Below, in pieces: positions 19,041-26,996 of a stretch of DNA of 64,000 bases. Numbering within the stretch: position 1 is the stretch's first letter; each line of letters begins with the position of its first letter. The notes under the pieces were generated by a model. That model was given only the letters and a program-made list of their open reading frames with translations. It did not search any database and had not been told where the DNA came from. A program made the position numbers and the translations under genes. This DNA is from Ignavibacteria bacterium UBA7675 (GTDB taxonomy: Bacteria; Bacteroidota; Ignavibacteria; Kapaibacteriales; UB7675): assembly GCA_002483085.1 (NCBI GenBank), contig DLHF01000002.1, positions 76,798 through 140,797 on the forward strand. The letters are read 5' to 3'.

Positions 19041-20876
19041 CTATTGATTTTCGGTTATCGTGCAGTTTGTATCCTTAAAAAATGGCATAGCCCGAAGCTG
19101 TTCTTCTGCCCGACGAAGCTGCTGTGGAAATGCACTGTCGAAATTGTGTGCTGTTACCGGATCGCCAGCGAGCTTTGCGTAGTACGCAATCCCGATCAGG
19201 AGATTGTTCCTGAAAGATTCGATATACTTCCTCGGCCCTGCCGCCGGAGATTCTACATATTCTCCCGCTTTTTTATTCAGATATTCGACGTATAGATTGA
19301 GTTCGTTGATGAACATGTGCGGGCGTTCCTCGCTGAAATGAAGGTGTTTTCGGCCATAAATATGCCCAATCATATCTTCGAGGCTTCGTATGCCGGAGAA
19401 GTAGCCCAGATTTGGACCCGGGCAGAGAAGTACCGCATTGCTTCGTTTACGCCGCCCACCAATGCCTGTACCTGTAGTAATAAGAGCCGACGACGCTAAG
19501 CCTTCGCATAGACAGTCCTTTACGACAATGCGGTTGTATTCTTTGCGATACGCTTCTGGCGATAAATCCTGCTGCTGAAGCTGCTGTATTTTTAGAGCTT
19601 GGTATTGCCGCGATCCCACGCAGATCGGGCGGTTTGTAAACTCTGTGTTAGAGGCCAAGTATTTTTTAATGCACGGGCTTCCCGGGCGTCCGGCCTCTAT
19701 TCGCTGGAGCTTCTGCTGTTCGCTGGAAGTACCTCGCACAGTATTGAAGGGAACGCCAAGCGGCGATATATCACTGGTGTAGTAGTCACTTCTGCGAGCT
19801 CTGCACAGGAGCTGTAAGGTGTCGTCGTCGACGGTCGTTGCCTCTGGAACAAGGAGAAAGGGCGATCCCCAGCCTGTGGAGTCCACATTGTAGTGCCCTA
19901 TCAGAAATGAGTGCTCCTCCGTTGTTCCTATGCCGCCTTGTACTGTAATACGCAGTGGCAGTGTTTCCGGCGGCACGATACCGCGTGTTGTAAGTGCTTG
20001 GTGATACAAGCCGAGCAGCTCTTGGTACAGCTCGTTCCGCTGATTCTTGAACTGTTCAAGTATCGGGCCTAACAGCAATCCCTCGGTAGCGAATGCGTGG
20101 CCGCCGCAGTTCAACCCCGATTCGATGCGAAATTCCGATACCCACAGTCCCTTCTTCGCTAGCATTTTCCCCTGAATATAAGCAGAGCGGTAGTCGCTTA
20201 CCTTGAGAATAATCTCTTTGCGCTGCCTGCCGTTTGCATCCGGGAAAAAGTCGGAAAACTGTTCTATATAAGAGTACAACCGGGGATTCATACCAGCCGA
20301 CAGTACAACCGCAGATTCTACGGTGCTTTGGGCAAACCCGCGCAGGGCAGCTAGTGCATCCGAAAACTCCGGCGGGAGCGCTTCGTCGGCAGCCGTAAAG
20401 TTCGCCTTGTCCACTTTAGTCATAATATTGACATTGATGGCGCCCGGGCGAACTTCTTCGCGCAACTGCTGGCACATGGCTTCTTTCTCTTCCGGGATGG
20501 TCGTTGCCAGCATAGTGTTGTACAACTGCTTCACGGGCGATGACTCGGGTAGCAGTTGGAAATACCGAGCGAGATCGCTGCCTTCTTCAAATGAACCGCG
20601 CTGCATTTCCTGTACTTGCTTGTCCACAATACGCTTTACGAGGTCGATATAGGCGGTAATTCTACGTGCTCGGAAGTCCTCATCTTTCGCTGTAATTGGT
20701 GTATATGCCTCCCCTGCCTTTGCTGCGTAATACTCGCGCATGGATTCTGTAAGTACATCATCTACAATCGAGATAACCGAAGAAATACCGTAGCGGGCCA
20801 CTTTTATCGGTGTGTCGATGGTGAATGCAAGCCCCATGACAGGGATGTGGAATGTATGGTTGCAGACAGTAGACAT
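19041..20876 (-). CDS. Conserved unknown protein, possibly a TIM-barrel flavoenzyme relative
   Basis: A 611-residue soluble protein; family not recognised with certainty. Features seen: an N-terminal strand-loop (VMGLAFTIDTPIKVARYGI), INVNIMTKVDK, and QGGIGTTEEHSFL followed by STGWGSPFLLVPEAT. These recall, in order, the first strand, the G-V-N-L strand and the G-G-I phosphate-binding loop of nitronate monooxygenase-type FMN barrels, but the similarity is weak and the protein is nearly twice as long. Cysteines are concentrated in LNCGGHAF, PCIKKY, PICVGSR and DCLCEGL, a possible metal or Fe-S site. It is the first gene of the operon with the Rrf2 regulator (2-bp gap) and has a palindrome 20 bp before its start, so a part in NO or redox stress is likely but unproved. 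Confidence 0.55.
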   Translation of the reverse strand: MSTVCNHTFHIPVMGLAFTIDTPIKVARYGISSVISIVDDVLTESMREYYAAKAGEAYTPITAKDEDFRARRITAYIDLVKRIVDKQVQEMQRGSFEEGSDLARYFQLLPESSPVKQLYNTMLATTIPEEKEAMCQQLREEVRPGAINVNIMTKVDKANFTAADEALPPEFSDALAALRGFAQSTVESAVVLSAGMNPRLYSYIEQFSDFFPDANGRQRKEIILKVSDYRSAYIQGKMLAKKGLWVSEFRIESGLNCGGHAFATEGLLLGPILEQFKNQRNELYQELLGLYHQALTTRGIVPPETLPLRITVQGGIGTTEEHSFLIGHYNVDSTGWGSPFLLVPEATTVDDDTLQLLCRARRSDYYTSDISPLGVPFNTVRGTSSEQQKLQRIEAGRPGSPCIKKYLASNTEFTNRPICVGSRQYQALKIQQLQQQDLSPEAYRKEYNRIVVKDCLCEGLASSALITTGTGIGGRRKRSNAVLLCPGPNLGYFSGIRSLEDMIGHIYGRKHLHFSEERPHMFINELNLYVEYLNKKAGEYVESPAAGPRKYIESFRNNLLIGIAYYAKLAGDPVTAHNFDSAFPQQLRRAEEQLRAMPFFKDTNCTITENQ

Positions 20877-20894
20877 AACAACTTGCTTAAAGTA

Positions 20895-20914
20895 ATAAGA
20901 TTAGATACTCTTAT
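20895..20914. promoter_or_regulatory. Palindrome upstream of the 611-residue/Rrf2 operon
   Basis: ATAAGATTAGATACTCTTAT has 6-bp arms and an 8-bp centre, and ends 19 bp before the start codon at 20876. It contains AAGA-N8-TCTT, the same arms and spacing as the palindrome before norC, consistent with autoregulation. Confidence 0.45.
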
Positions 20915-21020
20915 ATCTCCAATATAACAGCGAGCGATTACAGCGCCAAACAATTTTTATAGGAATGGCGGTTTTAGCAGGAAAAGAGACTATTTACGGA
21001 AAATATTTGCTGTATGTGGG

Positions 21021-21281
21021 TCAGAGAGATGCTTTTGCGCGCTTTGCGCTTTGCGATTGTAAGTAGCGCCACGCCACGAATGTCCCCACACCAATTCCGA
21101 GGATTGGAGCTATGATGACAACAGAAGAGGTGTACGGTTGTAGCCAGGGTGCTGTTTTGCCGTCTACAAGCGTAGCGCCGATAAGCAGAAACAGTATGAG
21201 GACCACTGCTGCCAAGGTGCCGAGAAATGTAAAGAATCCGATAAAAGCAGCCGAAACTTTTTCGGCAGTTGTCGTTGTCAT
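21021..21281 (-). CDS. Small two-helix membrane protein
   Basis: An 86-residue protein with two hydrophobic segments (AAFIGFFTFLGTLAAVVLIL and SVVIIAPILGIGVGTFVAW) and a short basic C-terminus. A good ribosome binding site (GGAG, 6 nt before the ATG) supports translation. I do not recognise a family. It is isolated between the 611-residue gene and the potassium channel gene. Confidence 0.6.
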   Translation of the reverse strand: MTTTTAEKVSAAFIGFFTFLGTLAAVVLILFLLIGATLVDGKTAPWLQPYTSSVVIIAPILGIGVGTFVAWRYLQSQSAKRAKASL

Positions 21282-21412
21282 ATTATCTCCTCTTCAGCAA
21301 TAAACCATACAGCGATGGAATACACCTGTTTGTGGCTTTTTGCCGTTGCGCCGCCGTTCCTTCTCCGCACCGCGTGCAGTTATCATAAAAATGATGTGCA
21401 GACGAACGCCGT

Positions 21413-21476
21413 GTGGCTGGAAGTTATCGTAAGCTCGTCCTCGCACCGTTCCTACGGTAACAAATGCGAAGACGTC
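21413..21476 (+). repeat. Dispersed intergenic repeat, family A, copy 1
   Basis: A 64-bp intergenic sequence matching 45951-46011 on the opposite strand at 57 of 61 positions plus a 3-bp indel; its central 26 bp (21423-21448) recur exactly at 33437-33462. No coding potential. Confidence 0.8.
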
Positions 21477-21530
21477 GGCCTCTACCGCATAGGAAGAACC
21501 GCCGATACAGAAACGATAAGCGCTACTTGG

Positions 21531-22508
21531 TTACTGGATTTCTACTGGAACTGTATCGTGCATGCGGTCGATGTCGATAGCCAAGTCGCCGCCTTGCGCC
21601 GATCTCACAAAAATATCATCAAATTTTTCGTTGAGCAGAAGCTCTTGCGCTTTGTACGACGAGCGGGCGTGTACAGCCTGCGAAAATGTCTCGTCGATAC
21701 CCGTAAGCAGGATCAGAAATTCCGCATCAGCCTGCCGGAGATCGTCGATTGTACAGCCGTGCAACGGGCTCGACTCTGTAATAGGATGAACGACTGTCCA
21801 GCTCAGCGGGAAAAAAGCCACCTTGTTGCGTTCGAGTTCTAATGTATGAAATCGCCGCACACGCACGCCGTTCACTGTGTGGAACATCGAGAGAAGCACT
21901 TTAGCCTCTACTTCGAGCAGCTCGTTGGTGCGTATATTCACCATTCTGAACTGAAACGACGTACCGCCGTTGCCATACGGAGTAATAAGCGCGTTGTTGC
22001 TGAACCTAATACGAGCCGTCGGACGCGAGAAGCGAGCAAACACCATGCCTGTAATCAGAGCCACAGTGAGCAGACCAGTAAAGGCTTCGAGAGTGACAAC
22101 GATGTTCGCCGCCAGATTGCCAGGGCTCACATTGCCGTAGCCAATCGTAGCCGATGTGTGAATGCTGAAGAAAAACGCCGTTGTAAATCGTTCGGCGGAT
22201 GTATGGCTGGCTGGTCCAATCAGAGCATTGGTACCACACAGCAGATAGGCACAGGCAAAGATGAGATTGAGCACACCGTAGAACAGCACGACCAAAAGCA
22301 GAAACTTGCGCCACGACATGGTAAGCAGCGAGTGGTACAGGCTCATCGACGCCCAGAAGCGCAGGCCACGCCGCTGAACGTTGAATGTACCATCGCGGTT
22401 GAGCAGCCGTTCGCGGCTTTCGTTGGAGACGACGCTGCCAAATCCGAGGTCGCGCAGGTCTTCGTTGCGTTTTGTGCTGTTGTTGTGCGGGGGCTGTGCC
22501 GATGCCAT
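21531..22508 (-). CDS. Inward-rectifier (Kir-type) potassium channel
   Basis: A 325-residue KirBac-type channel. Two transmembrane helices flank a pore helix and the selectivity filter TIGYG (near residue 120); the slide helix region precedes them (SLYHSLLTMSWRKF). The C-terminal ~190 residues are the cytoplasmic immunoglobulin-like Kir domain (ARIRFSNNALITPYGNG, FQFRMVNIRTNELLEVEAKV, HPITESSPL), which gates the channel in response to lipids or ligands. The ATG at 22508 begins 1 nt after the stop of the SPFH gene, so the two are co-translated; the frame extends upstream inside the SPFH gene only because of overlap. Confidence 0.92.
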   Translation of the reverse strand: MASAQPPHNNSTKRNEDLRDLGFGSVVSNESRERLLNRDGTFNVQRRGLRFWASMSLYHSLLTMSWRKFLLLVVLFYGVLNLIFACAYLLCGTNALIGPASHTSAERFTTAFFFSIHTSATIGYGNVSPGNLAANIVVTLEAFTGLLTVALITGMVFARFSRPTARIRFSNNALITPYGNGGTSFQFRMVNIRTNELLEVEAKVLLSMFHTVNGVRVRRFHTLELERNKVAFFPLSWTVVHPITESSPLHGCTIDDLRQADAEFLILLTGIDETFSQAVHARSSYKAQELLLNEKFDDIFVRSAQGGDLAIDIDRMHDTVPVEIQ

Positions 22509-22509
22509 A

Positions 22510-23283
22510 CTACATAGAGGATTGTTTATCCGACGTAATTGCAACCGTGGGCTGCACCTTCGAGTCGCCACATATCACTGTAAGCAGATTGACAATCAGG
22601 CGCGCCTTGGTTTCTTCGTCCAAGCTGATCTGTTTTTCACCGAGCAGGTTCACCGCGTCGTTGACAATATCGACGGCGCCTTCTACGATGATTTTCCGAG
22701 CATCTACAAGTGCCATCGCCTGTTGTCTGATAAGCATATTCTGTGCTATTTCGGGCGCATATGCCAAGTCGTTCAGCTCGAAGCTGTTAATTTGTGCACC
22801 GGCGGGCGCCACTTTTTCTTGGAGTCTTGTGCGAAGTTCAGCGCTTATCTTTTCAGCTTCTGCCTTGAGCGAATGACCGTCTTTGGACTCATAAGGATAC
22901 TGCGAAGCAATTTGCTTGAGCACGGCCTGTGCCTGCGAGTGCACGAACCGGGTCGGTTCTTCTACTTCGAGCGTTGCTTTTTTTGTATCGCGAAAGATAA
23001 AGGTGATAATGCCGGAAATGATAATCGGATTGCCATTGCCATCAGCCACCGTGTTCTTGGGTAGTTCAATGGTTTGCTGCTTGGTAGAAATGCGAATGAG
23101 TTTGCGGCCCAAGACATTGATAAAATGAATGCCCGGTTCGGCAACCGTTTTTCTGTATTTACCCCAGTACAGCACGACGAGTTCTTCCTGTGGATGCAGA
23201 ATTTTCAGGCTGGGCAGAAACCAGAAGACCAGCGCGAAAAAGAGAAAGGGAGCGAGAGGAATCAAGATAAAGAGAGCTTCCAT
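22510..23283 (-). CDS. SPFH/Band 7 membrane protein
   Basis: A 257-residue protein: one N-terminal transmembrane helix (LFILIPLAPFLFFALVFWF) followed by an SPFH domain (EELVVLYWGKYRKTVAEPGIHFIN...), DTKKATLEVEEPTRFVHSQAQAVLKQIAS and a helical region (NMLIRQQAMALVDARKIIVEGAV). SPFH proteins oligomerise at the inner membrane and organise lipid or protein microdomains. It is directly upstream of the Kir channel gene with a 1-nt gap, which suggests that it scaffolds or regulates the channel. The ATG at 23283 is preferred over a TTG two codons earlier. Confidence 0.85.
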   Translation of the reverse strand: MEALFILIPLAPFLFFALVFWFLPSLKILHPQEELVVLYWGKYRKTVAEPGIHFINVLGRKLIRISTKQQTIELPKNTVADGNGNPIIISGIITFIFRDTKKATLEVEEPTRFVHSQAQAVLKQIASQYPYESKDGHSLKAEAEKISAELRTRLQEKVAPAGAQINSFELNDLAYAPEIAQNMLIRQQAMALVDARKIIVEGAVDIVNDAVNLLGEKQISLDEETKARLIVNLLTVICGDSKVQPTVAITSDKQSSM

Positions 23284-23459
23284 AGACAATCAGAAGTTTG
23301 GGGACGATGTTGTTGTCCGGAGTACAGAGCCCGGCTGATAGGCTGCAATGTTAGTACAAAGCCCGCTGGCGAGCAAAGGAAAAATTAGGCCAGATAGCAG
23401 TGCAGAATCGCTGTGGTAGCAAGAAAAGCAAAGCACGGTTAAACTAATGGCATCTCCGA

Positions 23460-23493
23460 TAAGTCATTTGTACAATTTTGTATAAATGACTTA
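23460..23493. promoter_or_regulatory. Inverted repeat upstream of the YHYH gene
   Basis: TAAGTCATTT at 23460-23469 is repeated inverted at 23484-23493 with a 14-bp AT-rich centre, ending 19 bp before the next start codon. It could be an operator or a leader hairpin. Confidence 0.4.
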
Positions 23494-23512
23494 CTTGTAC
23501 AGTTGAGGATCT

Positions 23513-24763
23513 ATGACAACTATGCTTCTATCTGTTCTTTGTGGCATCTTTCTGGCTGCAACTACTGTTTATGCGCAGCTCGGCCCGGAAGTGACCTCGT
23601 GGATTGTAAACACAACGGGCGATACCGGCTACAACAACATTCCTTCCAATGTGCAGCAAGTGCAGTATTCAGACAACAATGTGTACGTAAGCGCCACCTG
23701 TATTCCGGCCTATGATATCGGACCCTGGGCGTCGAACCCCAACACCCCGCGCAACCAGAACTTTGTGTTCAAGGTGACGCGCCATCCCGCGCCAAATACG
23801 GGTACATCTATCGCTACCCCGATGGGGCACATAGGTGTCTGGACAAATGGTGTTTCGGTGTTTAATGCAAAGGACGGCTTCAGCTACAACAGCCAAAATG
23901 TATGGTTCCAAGATGCATTTGTGTACGAAGGGAAAAGCTTTGACGACTGCCTCGGGCACCCCGCGCCAAATGGCGAGTACCACCATCATATCAACCCTAC
24001 TTGTCTATACGACGACACCGACAGCCAGCACCACTCTCCTATTATCGGCTATGCGTTCGATGGATTTCCAATTTACGGTGCTTATGGCTTTGCAGGTACG
24101 GATGGTTCTGGGGCAATTGTGCGTATGAAAAGCAGCTATCAACTGCGGGCAATAGCCGAAAGGACGAGCTTGCCCGATGGTACGCAACTCACAGAGAGTA
24201 AGTATGGCCCGGCGGTGAGCGAACAGTACCCTTTGGGCAGTTTTCTCGAAGACTATGAATACGTAGAGAGTTCCGGCGATCTGGACGAGCACAATGGTCG
24301 TTTTTGCTCGACGCCCGACTATCCCAATGGCACTTATGCGTATTTTATCACACTCAATGACGATTTGTATCCGGTGTATCCCTATGTAGTTGGGCCGACA
24401 TACTACGGCACTGTGCCTTCGGGGAATACAGGGCCGGGTTCGGGGCACGTGAGTATCACTGAAGCGGTGCAGACTTACACGCCTGCGGCCACAGGCGTGT
24501 GGGGGGAATCGATAGGGCTGCCAGAGGTTCTGCTCTATCCTACTCCTGCTGATAGCTATATAGCTGTACACATTGCACCAATAGCTCTGAACAATTTTAC
24601 AGCCGATCTGTACACAATTGCCGGTGCCCGTGTGTTGCACGCAGACAATATCCAGCCTGCGAATACCTATAGCATTGATGTATCGCAGTTGTCGCCGGGT
24701 GTGTACACGCTTGTCCTCACTGCTATGGGTAGAGATATTGTGAGGTCGGTGGTTATACGCTGA
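23513..24763 (+). CDS. YHYH-domain protein with T9SS sorting domain
   Basis: A 416-residue secreted protein. Residues 1-20 form a signal peptide ending in VYAQ. The central ~260 residues match the YHYH domain: NGEYHHHINPTC, the HHSPIIGYAFDGFPIYG segment and a late DLDEHNGRFC...YPNGTYAYF segment, with several paired Cys. The last ~80 residues (LPEVLLYPTPADSYIAV ... IVRSVVIR) form a type A T9SS sorting domain. YHYH proteins are surface or periplasmic; His clusters suggest metal binding, but the activity is not established. GAGGA stands just before the first ATG; the ATG at 23522 has better spacing and is a fair alternative. Confidence 0.85.
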   Translation: MTTMLLSVLCGIFLAATTVYAQLGPEVTSWIVNTTGDTGYNNIPSNVQQVQYSDNNVYVSATCIPAYDIGPWASNPNTPRNQNFVFKVTRHPAPNTGTSIATPMGHIGVWTNGVSVFNAKDGFSYNSQNVWFQDAFVYEGKSFDDCLGHPAPNGEYHHHINPTCLYDDTDSQHHSPIIGYAFDGFPIYGAYGFAGTDGSGAIVRMKSSYQLRAIAERTSLPDGTQLTESKYGPAVSEQYPLGSFLEDYEYVESSGDLDEHNGRFCSTPDYPNGTYAYFITLNDDLYPVYPYVVGPTYYGTVPSGNTGPGSGHVSITEAVQTYTPAATGVWGESIGLPEVLLYPTPADSYIAVHIAPIALNNFTADLYTIAGARVLHADNIQPANTYSIDVSQLSPGVYTLVLTAMGRDIVRSVVIR

Positions 24764-24855
24764 TCAGAATATGCGGTAAGGCGAGGTAGAGACGTACCGG
24801 CATTGCAGGGCGGCTCGCGAACGAAGCGGTTGGGCCGCGATATGGGCGCAAAAAG

Positions 24856-24886
24856 AAAACCCCAATCGAAAAGCGACCGGGGTTTT
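24856..24886. terminator. Bidirectional terminator
   Basis: AAAACCCC at 24856-24863 pairs with GGGGTTTT at 24879-24886 between the convergent YHYH and ABC-F genes; both sides supply a T-run. Confidence 0.7.
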
Positions 24887-24907
24887 GCATACAACATTTC
24901 AGACTAA

Positions 24908-26551
24908 TTACAGCAGCAGTGCTGCCGATTTCCTTTTGTGCGGCATAGCGCTTGGTTTGCCTTCGCTGAGCGCGGCGAGGTATTCTTCGTAGGTGCCTTC
25001 ATAGTCGGCGATACCGTCGGGCGTAAGAGCGATAATACGCGTTGCCACTTGGCTTACGAGATCGCGGTCGTGGCTTACAAACAGCACCGTGCCTGTGTAC
25101 TTTTCGAGAGCATCAGCGAGAGCGCTTACAGCTTCGAGGTCAAGGTGGTTTGTCGGCTCATCGAGAATAAGCGTATTGTGTTGCAGCAGCATGAGCTTGG
25201 CCATCAGCAAGCGAGCCGACTCCCCACCGGAGAGGTTTTCGGTCTGCTTGAGGGCTGCTTCACCGCTGAACAGCATGCGCCCCAGAAGGCCGCGCAATAC
25301 TTCGTTGCCTTCTTCGCCTGCAAAGCCTGCGAGCCAGTCGTAGGCCGTTCTACCTGCTTCGATTCCCTGCTTGTAGTCCTGCGGGAAATAGCCCAACGAC
25401 ACTTCATGGCCGGGCTTTACAACGCCTTCATCGGGCGTGAGATCGCCCACGAGCATTCGCACCAGCGTTGTTTTACCCATACCGTTGTTGCCGATTACCG
25501 CAATCCTCTCGCCCCGACCAATGCTCATAGAAAATCCTTCGATCACCGGCAGGATCGACCCGTCAAGCTGTTCGTAGGATTTCGAGATGTTCTGCGCTTC
25601 GAGCACTGTTGTACCCGAGAGGCGTTTGACTTCAAAGCGGATATACGGGCGCTGAATATTGGTTTTTTTCAGCTCTGTGAGCTCAAGGCGGCTGATTTCT
25701 TTCTTGCGCGACTGCACTTGGCTGGAGCGCGTACCGGCGCCAAAGCGGGAAACAAACTCTTGGAGTTGTGCTACTTTTTTCTGTTTATCGCGGTTTTCCG
25801 CCTCGATACGAGAACGCGACTGCACTTTGGCCTCTACCATGTTGTCGTAGTTGCCGGGATAGATAATAATCGTTTCGTAGTCGATATCGGCGATGTCGGT
25901 ACATACCGAATTCAGGAAATGCCTATCGTGCGAGATCACCACGAGCGTGCCAGTGTACGCTATCAGAGTTTCCTCCAGCCACTGGATTGATGCAAGGTCG
26001 AGGTAGTTGGTAGGCTCGTCCAACAGCAGTGCTTCCGGACCGCCAAAGAGCGCCTGTGCCAGAAGGACGCGGAATTTTAAGTCGGTAGGCAGAGTAGTCA
26101 TCAGGTGTTCATGCCGTTCGGCAGGAATACCAATGCCCTGAAGAATTTCAGCAGCTTGCTGCTCGGCCACATAGCCATCTTCGTCGGCAATAATGCCTTC
26201 GAGTTCACCGAGACGAATGCCCATTTCATCGGTAAAGTCGGTGGCATTGTAGAGCGTTTCGCGTTCTTCAAGCGCCGACCAGAGCGTGGGGTTCCCCATC
26301 AGCACTGTGTCGATAATGCGATAATTGTCGTAGCGAAACTGGTCCTGACGCAGAATGCCGATTTTTTTCGGCACGTGTACCGAACCACTGTTGGGTTCTT
26401 CGTCGCCCTGAAGAATTTTCATAAAGGTCGACTTACCAGCGCCGTTGGGACCGGTAAGACCATAGCGGTTGCCCGGTGTAAACTGCACCGCGACGTTTTC
26501 AAACAGGAGTTTGGAGCCGTAGGCCTTGGTAACGTTGGAGACTGAAATCAT
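24908..26551 (-). CDS. ybiT: ABC-F ATPase (YbiT-like)
   Basis: A 547-residue soluble protein with two ABC domains and no membrane segments. Domain 1: Walker A GPNGAGKST (near residue 34) and Walker B ALLLDEPTNYLD. Domain 2: Walker A GNNGMGKTT, signature LSGGESAR and Walker B TLILDEPTNHLD. A charged interdomain linker (EAKVQSRSRIEAENRDKQKK) lies between. ABC-F proteins bind the ribosome and relieve stalling or protect from antibiotics. Length and start (MISVSNVTKAYGSKLLFENV) fit the YbiT/Uup-like branch rather than EttA. No leader regulation is visible. Confidence 0.88.
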   Translation of the reverse strand: MISVSNVTKAYGSKLLFENVAVQFTPGNRYGLTGPNGAGKSTFMKILQGDEEPNSGSVHVPKKIGILRQDQFRYDNYRIIDTVLMGNPTLWSALEERETLYNATDFTDEMGIRLGELEGIIADEDGYVAEQQAAEILQGIGIPAERHEHLMTTLPTDLKFRVLLAQALFGGPEALLLDEPTNYLDLASIQWLEETLIAYTGTLVVISHDRHFLNSVCTDIADIDYETIIIYPGNYDNMVEAKVQSRSRIEAENRDKQKKVAQLQEFVSRFGAGTRSSQVQSRKKEISRLELTELKKTNIQRPYIRFEVKRLSGTTVLEAQNISKSYEQLDGSILPVIEGFSMSIGRGERIAVIGNNGMGKTTLVRMLVGDLTPDEGVVKPGHEVSLGYFPQDYKQGIEAGRTAYDWLAGFAGEEGNEVLRGLLGRMLFSGEAALKQTENLSGGESARLLMAKLMLLQHNTLILDEPTNHLDLEAVSALADALEKYTGTVLFVSHDRDLVSQVATRIIALTPDGIADYEGTYEEYLAALSEGKPSAMPHKRKSAALLL

Positions 26552-26686
26552 TGCAGGTTAACTATTTATAAATATTCGCAGAGAACAATTCTTACTCTTG
26601 GGGCGGCTGAGCCGCAGACCGTGAAAATGCTATAACGGATAAGATGTAGAATAATTGGCAAAGAGAGGTCTGTAGGCCATTTGTTC

Positions 26687-26890
26687 TTATCTCATGGCAA
26701 ATGTGATAGGAACGATTAGCCGCGATCCTACAGGCTCTCTGTCTCGGTACGCGGGAACAAATATTGCCGTGAGCAGTGCTTCTATGGCCGATAGTCGGGT
26801 TTCTCCCAGGCTCAGTTTGCGGAGCAGAAGCATGCTGCGGGGATAGTGCGATTTTCTTTTTATTGAACACCGTTCGCCCATAAATATCAA
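26687..26890 (-). pseudogene. Remnant of a TonB C-terminal domain gene
   Basis: A 67-codon open stretch whose end, RLSAIEALLTAIFVPAYRDR...SRLIVPITFAMR, matches the last ~40 residues of a TonB-like C-terminal domain; the intact lipoprotein at 29087-29812 ends in the same style (FSALNAIFQSGVTAEPAIMN...WVVIPITYKMR). The upstream part lacks the rest of the domain and any signal peptide or membrane helix. I read it as the surviving 3' end of a TonB/energy-transducer-like gene; a very short functional gene cannot be excluded. The surrounding 26552-26996 shows nothing else apart from the terminator at 26945. Confidence 0.5.
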
Positions 26891-26944
26891 ATTATAAGCA
26901 TAAGCCTTTGTGCGTGGGCAGAAAATGGGCGTAGCGTATAAAAG

Positions 26945-26976
26945 AAAAGTGCGAGAAATCTTCTTCCCGCACTTTT
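26945..26976 (-). terminator. Terminator after the prohibitin-like gene
   Basis: AAAAGTGCG at 26945-26953 is inverted as CGCACTTTT at 26968-26976, about 20 bp past the stop of the minus-strand gene ending at 26997. Confidence 0.65.
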
Positions 26977-26996
26977 ACACAAGCTCTTTTATTTCC

